A stretch of DNA of 64,000 nucleotides from Populus alba. Taxonomy: Eukaryota > Streptophyta > Magnoliopsida > Malpighiales > Salicaceae. A program made the translations under genes and the position numbers. Position 1 is the first letter of the stretch, and every line of letters begins with the position of its first letter. The notes under the pieces are model-generated. The model was not told where the DNA came from. It made no database searches and saw only the letters and a program-made list of their open reading frames with translations. This document shows positions 20,950 through 33,030 of this stretch, in pieces. The stretch lies in assembly GCF_005239225.2 (NCBI RefSeq), contig NC_133297.1, positions 23,101,882 to 23,165,881 of the forward strand. Direction: 5' to 3'.

Positions 20950-22150
20950 AACCGAAAAAATTATCAAAATAAACTTTCAAACGATGCCCATTTACCTTGA
21001 AAACATTGTCATTCCTTGGATTCTCGATATCATAGGCCCCATATGGATACACATGTTTCACAATAAAAGGATCACTCCATCTTGATGTTAGTTTTCCAGG
21101 AAATAAATGAAGTCAAGAATTATAAAGCAAGACTTTTTGACCAACTTTTGAATGTTTTTCTGAGTATTTTCTTGTCATGAAACTCTTTGATTCTTGCTTT
21201 ATGAATTCTTGAATTGTCATATGCATCATTTCTTATTTCCTCAAGCTCATTTATTTGTAATTTTCACAGCTAACTAGTATCATTAAGGTTTGAATTAAAA
21301 GCTTTAATAGCCCAATAAGCTTTATGTTCAATTTCCATAGGCAAGTGACAAGGTTTTCCATAGACTAGTCTATAAGGTGACATACCTAATGATGTTTTAT
21401 AAGCAGTTCGATAAGCCCAAAGTGCATCATTAAGTCTTAAAGACCAGTCTTTCCTATTAGGGTTCACTGTTTTCTCTAAGATCTGTTTGATCTCCCTATT
21501 AGCAAGCTTTACTTGTCCAATTGTTTGAGGGTGATAAGGGGTGGCAACTTTGTGTGTGATTTCATATTTCTTCATTAAAGAATCAAATGGCTTGTTGCAG
21601 AAATGTGTTCCACCATCACTTATTATGGCTCAAGGGATTCCAAATCGACTTAAAATGTTTTCTTTATAAAACTTTATCACTGTTTTGTGATCATTGTTTC
21701 GACTTGGAATTGCCTCTATCCATTTTGAAACATAATTTATTACGACTAATATGTACAAGAAACCAATGATGGAGGAAATGGACCCATGAAATCTATACCC
21801 CAACAGTCAAAGATCTCAATGACAAGAATAGGATTTAAAGGCATCATGTGATGTTTTGAAATAGATCCCAACTTTTGACAATTTTCACAAGTTTTGCAGA
21901 ATGCATGTGAGTCTTTGAACATTGTGGGCCAGTAAAATCCACTTTGTAAGATTTTTATAGTTGTCTTTTTTGACAAGAAATGACCCCCACATGCCTCAGA
22001 ATGACAAAATTTAATGACACTACTTACCTCATTGTCAGGAATGAATCTTCAAAATATTTGATCAAGACAATATTTGAATAAATAAGGGTCATCCCAATAA
22101 AAGTTCTTCACTTCGTTCAAGAACTTTCTTTTTTCTTGGGTACTCAATGA
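20950..22150 (-). pseudogene. Integrase, element C (broken)
   Basis: The HHCC region is readable (HSEACGGHFL, then CKTCENC), followed by the core with the first Asp in WGIDFMGPFPPS and the second in IISDGGTHF. At the third catalytic position, 36 residues after the second Asp, GQVK replaces the usual GQVE, so the catalytic Glu is Lys. A TGA near 21632 replaces what is normally an Arg codon in the GIPRAIISD block. Further shifts and a TGA near 21113 break the C-terminal domain, which still ends in the VNGHRLK motif near 20975. Confidence 0.88.
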
Positions 22151-22158
22151 GCTGGCAA

Positions 22159-23856
22159 TTATCTTGAAACAAGAAAATTAACAATATTAGCAAACCAAGG
22201 CATTGTAGAAACAGAAAGTAAAGATTCATCGGGAAAGTAGTCATTGATTGGTGTGATGTCAGATTTCGAATCTGTTGTCAATCTTGACAAATGATCTGCG
22301 ACAACATTTTCGGTGCCTTTCTTGTCTTTGATTGTGATATCAAATTCTTGAAGTAACAAAATTCACCGCACCAATCTAGCCTTAGAATCTTTCTTAGAAA
22401 GAAGATATTTCAATGCTGCATGATCACTAAAAACAACAACAGGTGAGCCAACAAGATAAGACCTGAATTTATCACATGCAAATACGATTGCAAGTAATTC
22501 TTTTTTAGTGGTGGTGTAATTCATTTGAGCACTATTTAAAGTTTTACTTGCATAGTAAATCACATAAGGTTTCTTATCTTTTCTTTGTCCTAAGACAGCA
22601 CCCATGACATAATCACTAGCGTCACACATTATTTCAAAAGGTATTGACCAATCAAGAGGTTGAATGACAGGAGTAGAAGTAAGCAAGCTTTTAAGTTTAA
22701 CAAAGGCTTTTTCACATTGTTCAGTCCATTCAAAAACATTTTCCTTTGTTAGAAGGTTACATAATAGTTTAGATATCACACTAAAATCTTTGATGAACCT
22801 TCTATAAAAACCAGCATGTCCTAAGAATGATCTAACATTTTTAACAGATTTTGGTGCTGGTAAGTTGGCAATTAACTCAATTTTAGATTTTTCAACCTCA
22901 ATTCCTTTTGATGAAATAATGTGACCAAGTACAATGTCGTTTGTTATCTTAAAGTGAAATTTTTCCCAATTCAGTACAAGATTGTTCTCTTCACACTTGT
23001 TCAAAACCTTTTCCAAGTTAGTTAAACAATCATCAAATGAATCACCAAAAACAGAAAAATCATCCATAAAAATCTCAAGGAAACGTTCAACCATATCACT
23101 GAATATGCTAAGCATGCATCTTTGAAACGTGGCTGGTGCATTACATAATCCAAAAGGCATCCTTTGATATACAAAAGTACCTAATGGACATGTGAAAGTA
23201 GTCTTCTCTTGATCTTCCAATACAATTTCAATTTGATTGTAACCTGAATAGCCATCTAGGAAACAATAAAATTCATGATCTGTAACTCTTTCTAGGATTT
23301 GATCCATGAAAGGTAAAGGGAAATGATCTTTTCTAGTCATTGAATTAAGTTTCCTATAGTCAATGCACATGCGCCAACCAGTAATAGTCCGAGTTGGAAT
23401 TAGCTCATTTTTCTCATTTGTTATCACAGTGACTCCAGACCTTTTGGGTATAACTTCAGTAGGATTTACCCATTTGCTGTCAAAAATAGGATAAATGATT
23501 CCATTATCTAGAAACTTAATGACTTCATTTTTCACTACTTCTTTCATATTAGGATTAAGCCTTTGTTGCATTTCTCTAGAGGGTTTGACATTTTCCTCCA
23601 AATAAATCTTGTGTGTGCAAATCAAAGGACTTATTCCTTTTATGTCAGCTATGGTCCATCCTAATGCATTTTTGTGCATTTTCAGAGTTTGTAATAACTT
23701 ACCTTCTAAATATGCACTAAGTTTTGAAGAGATTATTACTGGAAAAGTTTTATTTTCTCCCAAAAATGAGTATTTGAGATTGAATGGTAACGACTTCAAC
23801 CCAGGTTTTGGTGGTTGAACACTTGAAGGTATGGACTCAATTGATTGTGGTGGCAA
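22159..23856 (-). pseudogene. Reverse transcriptase and RNase H, element C
   Basis: The RT is nearly intact over about 500 residues: WRMCIDYRKLN, FCFLDGYSGYNQ-type block, FGLCNAPATFQRCM, the catalytic FMDD box, and SFLGHAGFYRRFIKDF. RNase H follows with CDASDYVMGAVL, TTKKELLAIVFA and FSDHAALKYL, so all three visible acidic residues are kept. A single TGA at 22363-22365, where Athila proteins have Trp, stops the frame. The downstream part (LLLQEFDITIKDKKG, VADHLSRL) continues to 22159. Confidence 0.9.
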
Positions 23857-23898
23857 TTCTTCAATTTGTTGTCTCCAATTCTTTGACTTTGATTCTTC

Positions 23899-25023
23899 TT
23901 AAAAATAGACCATTTGCAAATCATTAGGTTCATCAATCTCAATTTCAGTAGAAGTGGTTTGAAATTGATCATGAACTAATTTTTCAATAAAGTCCACTTC
24001 CTGTAAATCATTATCATCTCCAGGTTGCTTGCAAATGTTGAAAATATTCATCTCCAATGTCATGTTTCCAAATGATAGCTTCATTAGTCCATTCCTACAA
24101 TTAATCAATGCATTAGAAGTTGCAAGAAATGGACGTCCTAAAATAATAGGAATTGAATTACATGCTTCAACAGGTTGTGTATCCAAGACAACAAAATCTA
24201 CAGGGTAAATGAATTTAGCAACTTGTACTAACACATCCTCAACTATTCCTCTAGGCACTTTTACAGATCTATCAGCAAGTAAAAGAGTTACACAATTTGG
24301 TTTTAACTCACCTAGATTGAGACTTTGAAAAACCGAATATGGAAGTAAATTCACACTAGCTCCAAGATCAAGTAAAGCTCTTTCAATTTTATGTTCTCCA
24401 ATAAAGCAAGAAATTGTAGGACAACCAGGGTCTTTATATTTCAAAGCATTATTGTTATGAAGAATAGCACTTACTTGTTCGGCTAAAAATGCTTTGTTTT
24501 TCACATTCAGTTTTCTCTTCACACTACACAAATCTTTCAAAAATTTAGCATAGGAAGGTACATGTTTAATAGCATCCAACAAAGGTATATTGATCCTTAC
24601 TTGTTTGAAAGTTTTAAGGATTTCAGAATTGTGATTGACTTTCCTTCGTTTGGTCATGGCATGAGGAAATGGAAGTGTTGGCGGAGAATCAATCTTTTCT
24701 TTACAATTTTCATATTCAACCCCTTCCTTACCCTCAAAGATTGACTCATCATCTTTCTCACAAGGTTCAAGAGTGGGTTTTTCAATAACCTTACCACTGC
24801 GGATAGTGATGACTGATTTGACTTGATCCATGTGTTGGCTTCCGGAACTACTTGCATTTGCATTGTATTGCCCTTTTGGATTTTGATGTGGTTGAGATGG
24901 AAACTTACCTTTCTCTTGGAAACTGAGAGCAGATGTTAACTTTGCAAGAGTATCTTTAAAGTCTTTCATGCCTTGAGAAAGTTGAGTTTTGATTACCTCT
25001 TGCTTTTCAATAAATGCATGCAA
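23899..25023 (-). pseudogene. Gag C-terminal linker and aspartic protease, element C
   Basis: This 374-residue open segment has an N-terminal coiled region, the HVPSYAKFLKDLCS block, and then a retroviral-type protease. The protease active site is DLGAS (in RALLDLGASVNLLP) and the IPIILGRPFLATS block follows. The DLGAS form instead of DSG is normal for Athila. It ends in TAA just before the RT segment, so protease and RT are now in separate frames. Confidence 0.85.
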
Positions 25024-26060
25024 TGTTTCCTCAAGATTTCTTCTAGGAGGTGGAGCATAAGGAGGTGGAGCATAAGGAGGTGCATATCCATGAGAATTTT
25101 GAAAATTATGGTGTGCTTAAAACGGTGGCTGTGAAGTTTGTGCATTATTATTATCACTCTTCTAACTGAAATTTGGGTGATTTCTCCAACCATGTTTGTA
25201 TGGTTGCGAGTATGGATTGTGATAGGGCATTTGGAAACTGGTTAAAGCATGGGCTTGTTCATGGAGACATTCCTTGAAAGAAGGCAAAGTTGGACAGTCA
25301 TTGGTTGCATGTTCATTTGTTTCACAGATTTGACACACGATGTCTTGAATAGATTTTAATTGACCACTCTTTTACAATTATAGTGCCTTGACTTTTCTAG
25401 CTAAAGATCCAAACTTGGCTTGGAGGTCATGATCTTCTCTAAGGTTATACATACCTCCACTAGATGTATGAGATTGGGTTTTACTTGGTGCCTCATATGT
25501 GCCTGTAGTGTCCCAATTTTGCGCATTTTCAGTTAGCAAGTCTAGGTACTCCATTGCTTCATTAGGGTCTTTATCTTTAAAAGTTCCATTGCACATCAAT
25601 TCAACCATTTGCCTATCTTTAGGTGTTAACCCTTCATAAAATTGTGAAACCAATCTCTATGTTTCAAAACCATGATGAGGACAAGTATTAAGCAAGTCTC
25701 GATACCTATCCCAACATTGGTAAAATGTTTCACCTGGTTTTTGAGTGAAAGTGGTGATTTGTCTTTTGAAAGAGTTGGTTATATGAGATGGAAAAAATTT
25801 CTTTAAAAATTGTTGTTACATTTCATCCCAAGCACAAATGGATCCTCCTAAGATTTTGTAGCCATGTTTTAGCTTTATCTTTTAATGAAAAAGGAAAAAG
25901 CTTTAATCTAATGGTATTCATGCTACAATTTAAGTCATTATAGGTGTTACAAACTTCTTCAAATTCTCTCAAATGCAAGTATGGATTTTCTAGATCAAGC
26001 CATGAAAAGAAGGTAAAAATTGAATAATGTCTGGCTTAAAATTAAAATGAGATGCATCAG
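25024..26060 (-). pseudogene. Gag N-terminal part and zinc knuckle, element C (badly decayed)
   Basis: The zinc knuckle CQICETNEHATNDC (C-X2-C-X4-H-X4-C) is readable at about 25290-25335. The best open block is 25378-25653 (QFYEGLTPKDRQMVE, EYLDLLTENAQNWDT). Upstream the capsid-like WLQNLRR and FSLKDKAK segments survive between stops. The same Gag block recurs on the plus strand at 53866-54089. Confidence 0.85.
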
Positions 26061-26361
26061 AAGGGAAAACTATGCATGAGGGTACACTTGTTCTTGTGGG
26101 ATTAATGTGGTCTTTAATTATTCAACACGGTTATTCTCATTATTCTCATTATGAAGTGACTGGTTATCTTCTTACGCCATGTTTTCTTAAAATGATGAGG
26201 ATACCCTACAAAGTCTACCACTTAATGTACGTGACCAAACACTCATGCACGTGTAGAAAGAGAATAAAAGGAAGAAGAAAAAAAAAAAGAAACAAAGTTA
26301 GATACAAGAAAAGTGAAAAGCGAAAATAAAATAAATACTATAATTTGTACAAGAATTTACC

Positions 26362-26377
26362 TCCCCGACAACGACCA
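26362..26377 (-). promoter_or_regulatory. Degenerate tRNA-Asp primer binding site, element C
   Basis: TCCCCGACAACGACCA resembles the tRNA-Asp 3' end found intact in element B but has lost some bases. It lies just inside the LTR boundary at 26383. Confidence 0.7.
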
Positions 26378-26382
26378 AAAGA

Positions 26383-27865
26383 TGTTTTCTCCCAAGTGTA
26401 GGAGTGTCAAAGTAATAAATAACCCGGCAAGACCGGGGTCGAACTACAGGGAGGTTAATTGTATAAATTATAGACAATAATAATACAACAACAACAACAA
26501 TAATAATAGTAATAATATTAGTAGTAATAATAATAATAATAAAGAAGAAGAAGAAGAAGTTGATGAGAACTTTGAGATAGAAGATTAATGTAAGGATTAA
26601 ACAATTATAAAAACAAATGTCAAGGTTAAAGGATCCACTAATGGTATTTCAAACAAGTATAGTATAAACTCTTATTATTCAACTGGAAACCACACACAAA
26701 GGAGATTCCAATCAAATGATTTATCATTAATAGCTCATTATAAATTGTTAACATGATCATCTTAATTATCTTATTTAAGTAACACTAAACTTTTAAATAT
26801 TGTCAGGAATTCATGATGCTAACTTATGTTAACAACAAATGAAGTTCCTTTCATAGCACAGGTGTAGGTAATACAATACGGTTGGGCTATGAGAGTGCCA
26901 AGCATTTATTGTACCAAGTGTTATACAACACAAATCTAGTTTAACCATTTAACAAGTAAGGTATTAAGAATTAGTAAGATAAAAAGATAAGACATGTTAA
27001 TATTAAACGTTAAGGTCCATGTTGAGTTTACATAATACTTATTCTTACACCATTTATGTAACCTTTTCACCTTGACATAATAAACTTAGCTAAACATAAT
27101 GAAGAAGAGAAACATAAATAAGATACAAGTTAACTAAGTAGAGGAAAGGAAATGAAAAGCATAAACAAGATATAAATGAAAGCAAAACTTAAGAATTACA
27201 AAAAAAAATATAAAGAGAGAGAGGAAGAGCAAGTTCTTGATCTGAACAACCAAGCCCCTAAATGCATGGCAAATGCCTCCTTTTATAGGCCAAAATTTGG
27301 AACTATTGATTTGATGACTAATTGTTGAGTGGGTGGCCAACTCTTGACTTGGTGAAAATCCTTATCTTCTTGTCTGAATAAAACATCATTGCTAGCATCA
27401 GAACTGGATTCACATATATGAAAGCTATAGAAAATTGTCTTATCTTTCCAGGAAAAAAAAATTGAGGTCATTTGGACTTCTAGAACTCGAGATATGGGTT
27501 GAACACTGAACAATGTATGGGTTGCAGGACAAATTCAGACTTCTTTGTTGTTGCTATAATTTGGACTTGAAAACGGCTTTTTAAATCTTGGACTCCATTG
27601 AACAACAGTTTGGACTGCACCAACATCTCTTTTCTAAGTTTGGCCCTTTCTTTGTCCTTTCAATTTCAATACTTGAACTCATCAATCAATCCTTTTATTT
27701 ATGTGATAGGTCTGCATTTAAGATAAACATTTACCATAAATTAAAGGTATCTTATATTATTAGGTATGTTATTATAAAAATGATTTAGTTAAGGAGTTAT
27801 TGATACTTCAAGTGCAAGATGATGATATAAAACCTTGATAAAAATGCACTTTTAAGTACTAATCA
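26383..27865 (-). repeat. Element C 5' LTR
   Basis: This 1483 bp LTR runs on the plus strand from TGTTTTCTCCC to GTACTAATCA. A compound AAT/AAC/AAG microsatellite lies at 26478-26560, near the sense end. The minus-strand TATA box is CTATAAAA at 27281-27288. Its sense start recurs at 17745 and 51673. Confidence 0.88.
27281..27288 (-). promoter_or_regulatory. TATA box of element C LTR
   Basis: CTATAAAA on the minus strand lies in an otherwise mixed sequence and is well placed about 580 bp into the LTR in the sense direction. Confidence 0.6.
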
Positions 27866-28472
27866 TCTACACTAGGCTTTCCCCTTTTATAGCTCACCCC
27901 CAATCGAGTTTGAACATATAGCAAAATCAATCACGTTCAAATTTTATCACAAGACCATCAACAATCCACAACCAAAACTCAACATGTATATTCTTCCAAA
28001 GAATCCCCTAATCATCACTTCAAGGTTGACACTTAGAGTTGCCACACACATTCATATTATGTTTTTAATGGAACCATGACAAACATATTAACACAATTTA
28101 GTATCAATTTTATACTACATAAGGGTTTCATTTCTATCACATGACTTGTTTTTCCTATGGTGTTCATCATGACATATCATTTTATGGTTCTTTCTTCTTT
28201 TTTTATGGCTGGACATTGTTGTCCATTTCTCCCTAATTCATATATGTGCAATTCATCATTTTTTAATCATAAGTATATCCACAACCACATGCTACAACCA
28301 TACCTTCATTCACTTGGTTCATAACCATGCAAATTTATCAATCACATTACAAAATCAAATCATTAACATCAACACAAATTCTATTTCAACACAAGTGTGT
28401 TCTTAGGAGTTCAACAAGGTCACTATACATGCATTCTATCATTTCATCTCACATTTCATACAAGTTCATTAA
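27866..28472. other. Intervening AT-rich sequence, probable LTR remnant
   Basis: No gene was seen. A minus-strand CTATAAAAGGGG near 27890 and the general composition suggest a fragment of another LTR, but no boundary could be fixed. Confidence 0.35.
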
Positions 28473-31090
28473 TGTAAACACCAAAAAAAAAGTACATCCA
28501 TAAATGACTCCACCATTGTTGCCGATTTTGGCTGCTGATTTCAGAATCGGCAGCGACACAGTTTTTGCTGTCGATTTCTAAATCAATAGTGGCACATTTT
28601 GGCTGTTGATTTTTGAATCGGCATCAACACAATTTTTGGCTGTTGATTTCAGAATTGGCAACGACACAGTTTCGCTACCAATTTCTGAATTGACATCGAT
28701 ATTGTAAAACCTAACAAAAATTAGTGTTGGACCGTCCTATCCTAGGAGAGAATGAGAATAGAAACCAACTTAAGATAACACAAAAGGGGGATAAGGATAG
28801 CCTTGGTCAACCTATTTCCTAAAACTACATAGATTTGTGAGGTATGAACCATGACACATCTCCATTTGTTCTTGGGACTTTGGGGCAGAAAAAGAAGAAG
28901 ACAACCCTAGAAGGTGGAATTGAAAAAGTATGTACTGGAATTGAATTTGCATGAGTGTGTTTAAGCTAAAATTAGGTGACTTTGCTAGAAACTAATGATA
29001 AAATTGTGTTGTTTGTAGCAAATTAGTGTTTGTTATCAAAATTGTGTTGTCGTAGCGAATCAACGTTCGCTTTGCTGCTAAAATTGTGTTGCCTATAGCG
29101 AATCAGTGTTCACTACTGAAACTGTGTTGTCTGCAATGAGCCAGTGTTCGCTACTGAAATGGTGTTATCGCTAAAATTATGTTGTCTGCAACAAATCAGT
29201 CTGCTAAAATTGTGTTGTCTGCAACAAATCACCATTTGCTGCTGAATTATGGAGTTTGCAGCAAACTAGCTTTCATTGCCGAAATTGTGTTGTCTGTAGC
29301 AAATCAAAGTTTGTTGTTGAAATTGGGTTGTGTGCAGCAAAGCAGTGTTCGCTTCCAAAATTGTGTTGCCTACTACGAATCAGTGTTCGCTGTTGAAATT
29401 GTGATGTCTGCAATGAGCCAGTGTTCACTGCTGAAATTGTGTTGTTTGCAGCGAATCAGAGTTCGCTGCTGAAATTGTGATGTCTGCAATGAGCCAGTGT
29501 TCACTACTGAAATTGTGTTGTCTGCAGCGAATCAGAGTTCGCTGCTGAAATAGTGTATGCTACTGAATTCTAGTGTCTGCAGTGAAGTAGTTGTCACTGT
29601 CAAAGTGTGTTATCTGCAGCGAATTAGTGTTCATTGCTGAATTTCTATTGTCAGTCACAAACCAATTTTCGCTAACTAAATTCTGCAACAGATTTACGTA
29701 TCTGAAATGGCTCGGTGATTAAAATGATTACTTTGTGTGATGGTAATATGTGGAACAATAGAGCATGAACTTGTGTATGCTTGAGACATGTGTAATGACA
29801 AGTTGTGTGTGATTACTGAATATGAATGTACTGATTTGTGGCCATTGATGTTTTAGGTGGTGTGTCTGGGATTGGACCTTCATTAGGACAAGGACACCTT
29901 ACGGGTGGAACAAGTAGGTAATTTCCACCTTTTTCTCATATGATGTTAATGCTTTGAAATAATTTACTTATGGACGATAAGTTATTGAATCCTTGATGAA
30001 TGATGTAATGACGATGAAATGTTTGAGTTAATTCTTAATGGATGTTGTAACAACTATGAAATGTTGATGAATGTTGAAATGATGATGAAATTGTTGATGT
30101 TCTGAAATGACTTGTTAAGGATGATATATATTATTGTGTTGTGATGAATAATAAACCGACTTTGAGTTGTTAATTGAGTTGTTATGAAATTGGGTTGCTA
30201 ACGATTGTCAAACCGATTATAGAATGTTGATTGTGATTGTTGATTAACTTTGGCTAATGACATTCAAAATAAATGATTGGGTTATTGTTTATTAGCCTTA
30301 GTTAATGGCACCCGAGATGGATGATTGGGTTGTGATTACTGATTAGCTTCGGCTAATGGCATCCAAGATGGACGACCGGATTGTGATTGTTGGTTAGGCT
30401 TGGCTAATAGCATTCAAAATGAATAATCGGGCTCTGGGTGTATATTAGCTTCAACTAAAAGCATCCAAGATGGATGACTAAATTACGCATGGTGATTAGC
30501 TTCGGCTAATGGCATCCGAGATGGATGATTGGGTTGTGGTTGATACACTTAACGAAATAATAAGAGATGTACAATGCATATAAGAAATGAAATAATTACT
30601 ATTGTTATGCTTCAAATAGAGAATAATGTTAGTTCAGTTAATGGTATTCGAGACGGATGACCGAGTTTGAGTATTGTAATTATCCATAGTAATTGACAAA
30701 TTATTAAGGGTGGTATTTATGTAAGTAAGAAGAAAATGAAAGAATTATGCTCTTTGGTCCATGAATGAAATGCAACATTTGCTTTATCATACCACCATGG
30801 TGTGTAAGGAAATTCATTTTATGTATATTCGCATGTTATAGGTGATATGAAATATGTATGAACAGATGAGTTAATCACTCAATTAGTCGTTCGATCCCTT
30901 TTGTAAAGATTTGTAATGAAAAATTGAAATGAAACATGGATGTGTATGTGTGAACATGTAGATGTGACATGTATGAATATATGTATGTGGTATTCTTTTT
31001 ATAAGGATGTTATGTTGTGAAATTACATGAGGTCAGGATAAACGAAAATATTAGTTGTGTAACTTGTAGTTCGACATGAGGTCATTTTAT
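28473..31090 (+). repeat. Tekay-type LTR, plus sense, 3' part lost
   Basis: It starts TGTAAACACC, the sense start of element A's LTR family. Imperfect GCAGCGA palindromes lie at 28510-28700. A long array of ~40 bp units of the TGTGTTGTCTGCAGCGAAT type lies at 29030-29680. The GGACAAGG...AAGTAGGTA block is at 29880-29925, and UUCG-hairpin units are at 30240-30530 (best at 30342 and 30495). Similarity to the copy at 57717 continues to about 31085 and then stops without an LTR terminus. Confidence 0.78.
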
Positions 31091-31465
31091 TCCATATTCC
31101 ACTCATCGTTTCAATTTGATCGACCCCCCTCTTAGGTTTACACACTCAAAGCTACTCATATACACATATTTCTTTTGTAAGAGCTTATCCTTTTGTTCAT
31201 CTATTCATTATTCTACTTAGAACTCCGTATTTTATCATTCTCGAAATCATGAGTGCAAGAACCTAAAGCCTTCTACTTTGGGGTTTCATCCCCTCCTTAT
31301 CCTAAAATCATAAGGTAGTAACCAGTCAAGGAAGTGATATTCCTCTTACCTAGGATAGGCCAGTTTTCCTTCCCCCTTTTTCACCTAGAGCAGGCCGGTT
31401 TATTCTCCTTAATTCTTGCTTAGCATAGGTCGGCCTTTTACTTAAATGTTTTGTTGGGTTTTACA
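31091..31465 (-). repeat. Tekay-type LTR fragment, minus sense
   Basis: It ends in GGGTTTTACA at 31465, directly followed by a polypyrimidine tract (PPT in minus sense) and integrase tail sequence. This piece is therefore the sense start of a 3' LTR on the minus strand. It carries three diverged CTAGGATAGGCC(A/G)GTTT-like repeats between 31350 and 31435. Confidence 0.65.
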
Positions 31466-31479
31466 TTCTTCCCTCTTAA
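31466..31479 (-). promoter_or_regulatory. Polypurine tract of the fragmentary Tekay element
   Basis: The minus strand reads TTAAGAGGGAAGAA just before the LTR start TGTAAAACCC. Element A has lost this segment. Confidence 0.7.
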
Positions 31480-31935
31480 TATAAATTTAATCCTTGAAAT
31501 TATAGAGGTTTTGCATCCCATACCTGGTTCAAACAATTTGGGGTATTTCTTCCTTATTTCAGACTCCCTTTCCCAAGTCTCCTCTTCTATTTGAGTGCTC
31601 CATCATAAGACTCCGACAATGGGAATCTTCTTATTACATAGTTCTTTCACTCCCCAATCTAGAATTCTTGTGGGCCTTACTTTGAGTGTTAAGTCTTCCT
31701 TGACTTGTACAGGAACTTGGGGTAGAACTGGAGTGGGATCTATGTCGGCCTTTCATAGCAAGGAGAAATGGAACACACCGTGAACCTTGACTAACTATGA
31801 GGGCAAGTTTACTTTGTAGCATTATGGCCTAATTCACTGCATATGAGCTAGCTTTCCTTTCAATCCAAACCTCAAACTGTTCTTCCACAGGGCTACCTTC
31901 AAGAACACATAATCCCCCACATTAAATTCGAGGGG
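31480..31935 (-). pseudogene. Integrase C-terminal fragment of a Tekay element
   Basis: This aligns with 1075-1530 of element A across the chromodomain-like tail (the TATGGAACACA..., GGGGTAGAACT and CCTTGACTTGTACAGGAACT regions). It has stops and small indels. It is cut at 31935 by element D's LTR. Confidence 0.8.
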
Positions 31936-33030
31936 TCGCGGTTGCACAAATTAATTACCCTAGCTTCAAACACAACACACAAGATAGTATAGAGCAAGCA
32001 AGGGGTCGATCCCACGAGGAAGGTTCAAGTCAGATTTTTATGCTAGATGATATGTAATTTGGGGGGGTTTGGACGTTATCTAAGCTGAAGCAAAAGAAAA
32101 CAGAACACTATCAAACAAAATTTAATAAAGTCAGAAAATTATCAAGAGAACAAACCTTGGTTGCAACATCCACCTATAGAAATCATAACTGATCATGGAA
32201 ATGGAACATCAATTTATATTCTGAATATTTATCTCTTCCTAACATTGGTTAGTTAACGGATCCGCCATATAACTAACCCTAACCATCAAATAACCACAGT
32301 GTCTGCACTAGTAATTTAATTTAATGGAAGCCTTAAGAACTAGATAAGTTGATTAATCAAGAAAACATAAATGTACGTAGTCTATGCTTGATTTTATTGA
32401 ATGTTCTCCCTAAGATTAATAACGTAGATCTGCCACAATTATTAAACTCAGTTGCTTCACAAGTTCATATACCAGAACTCCGGTTTTGATATCAAACTTA
32501 GCAATAGATTGTCTACAATAACAACTTAAAGTCCGTTATAGAAATTAAAATAAACAATCATAGGAAAAATAAGTATAGGAGAACAAACATGTTCATCATA
32601 TAAACTGAAAAGAAAAGAACAGATAAAATAAATCTCACAGTTCTTGAAATCTGAAGGTTTCTGTGTCCTTGCAACCAAGAAAACAAGTTTAGCCCTGCAT
32701 GTTTGTTGAACAACTAATCAAAAAGATGGAGGAATGCATGATTTCAGGTTTCCTAGAGGACGGGGGCATTTTTCTCCTTTTGGCTGGATGCCTCCCTTCT
32801 CTTCTCTCATTCTTTTTATGTCTTAGGAAACCCTAGTCTCTATTTTTCAAAAGAGTCCTCCCTTAAGTAGATTGTTTACATTTAAGTATTTTAATAACTA
32901 TTTTCCTAAAAAAAAGAAATAGCCTTACATGAAATCTTCAATCTTTAACTTAGAGGAGCTAAATTGCTGGAATAAAAACTTGGATATCGGTTTAGATGCT
33001 TCGGAACATAATTTGGGCTCAATTCTTCAG
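31936..33030 (-). repeat. Element D LTR, partial
   Basis: It matches 4016-5140 of element B's LTR, including CCCTAGCTT, GGGGTCGATCCCACGAGG and GGAGCTAAATTGCTGG. It lacks the first bases and the last third. Its junction with the integrase fragment at 31935 shows no target duplication. Confidence 0.85.

Larger units (their letters stand above)
20950..27865 (-). mobile_element. Element C: Athila-type Ty3/Gypsy retrotransposon (decayed, left LTR lost)
   Basis: On the minus strand this reads LTR (27865-26383), degenerate tRNA-Asp primer site, Gag with zinc knuckle, DLGAS protease, RT with FMDD, RNase H and integrase. The order and motifs ([23 protein letters not shown]) fit Athila. The coding region has several stops and frameshifts. 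A complete left LTR is missing; only 19583-19713 resembles it. Confidence 0.9.

Noticed and set aside
28473..31465. One continuous Tekay LTR from TGTAAACACC to GGGTTTTACA
   Set aside because: The left part is plus sense by its hairpin arrays and landmark order, while the right part is followed by a minus-sense PPT and integrase tail. It must be two fragments joined near 31090.
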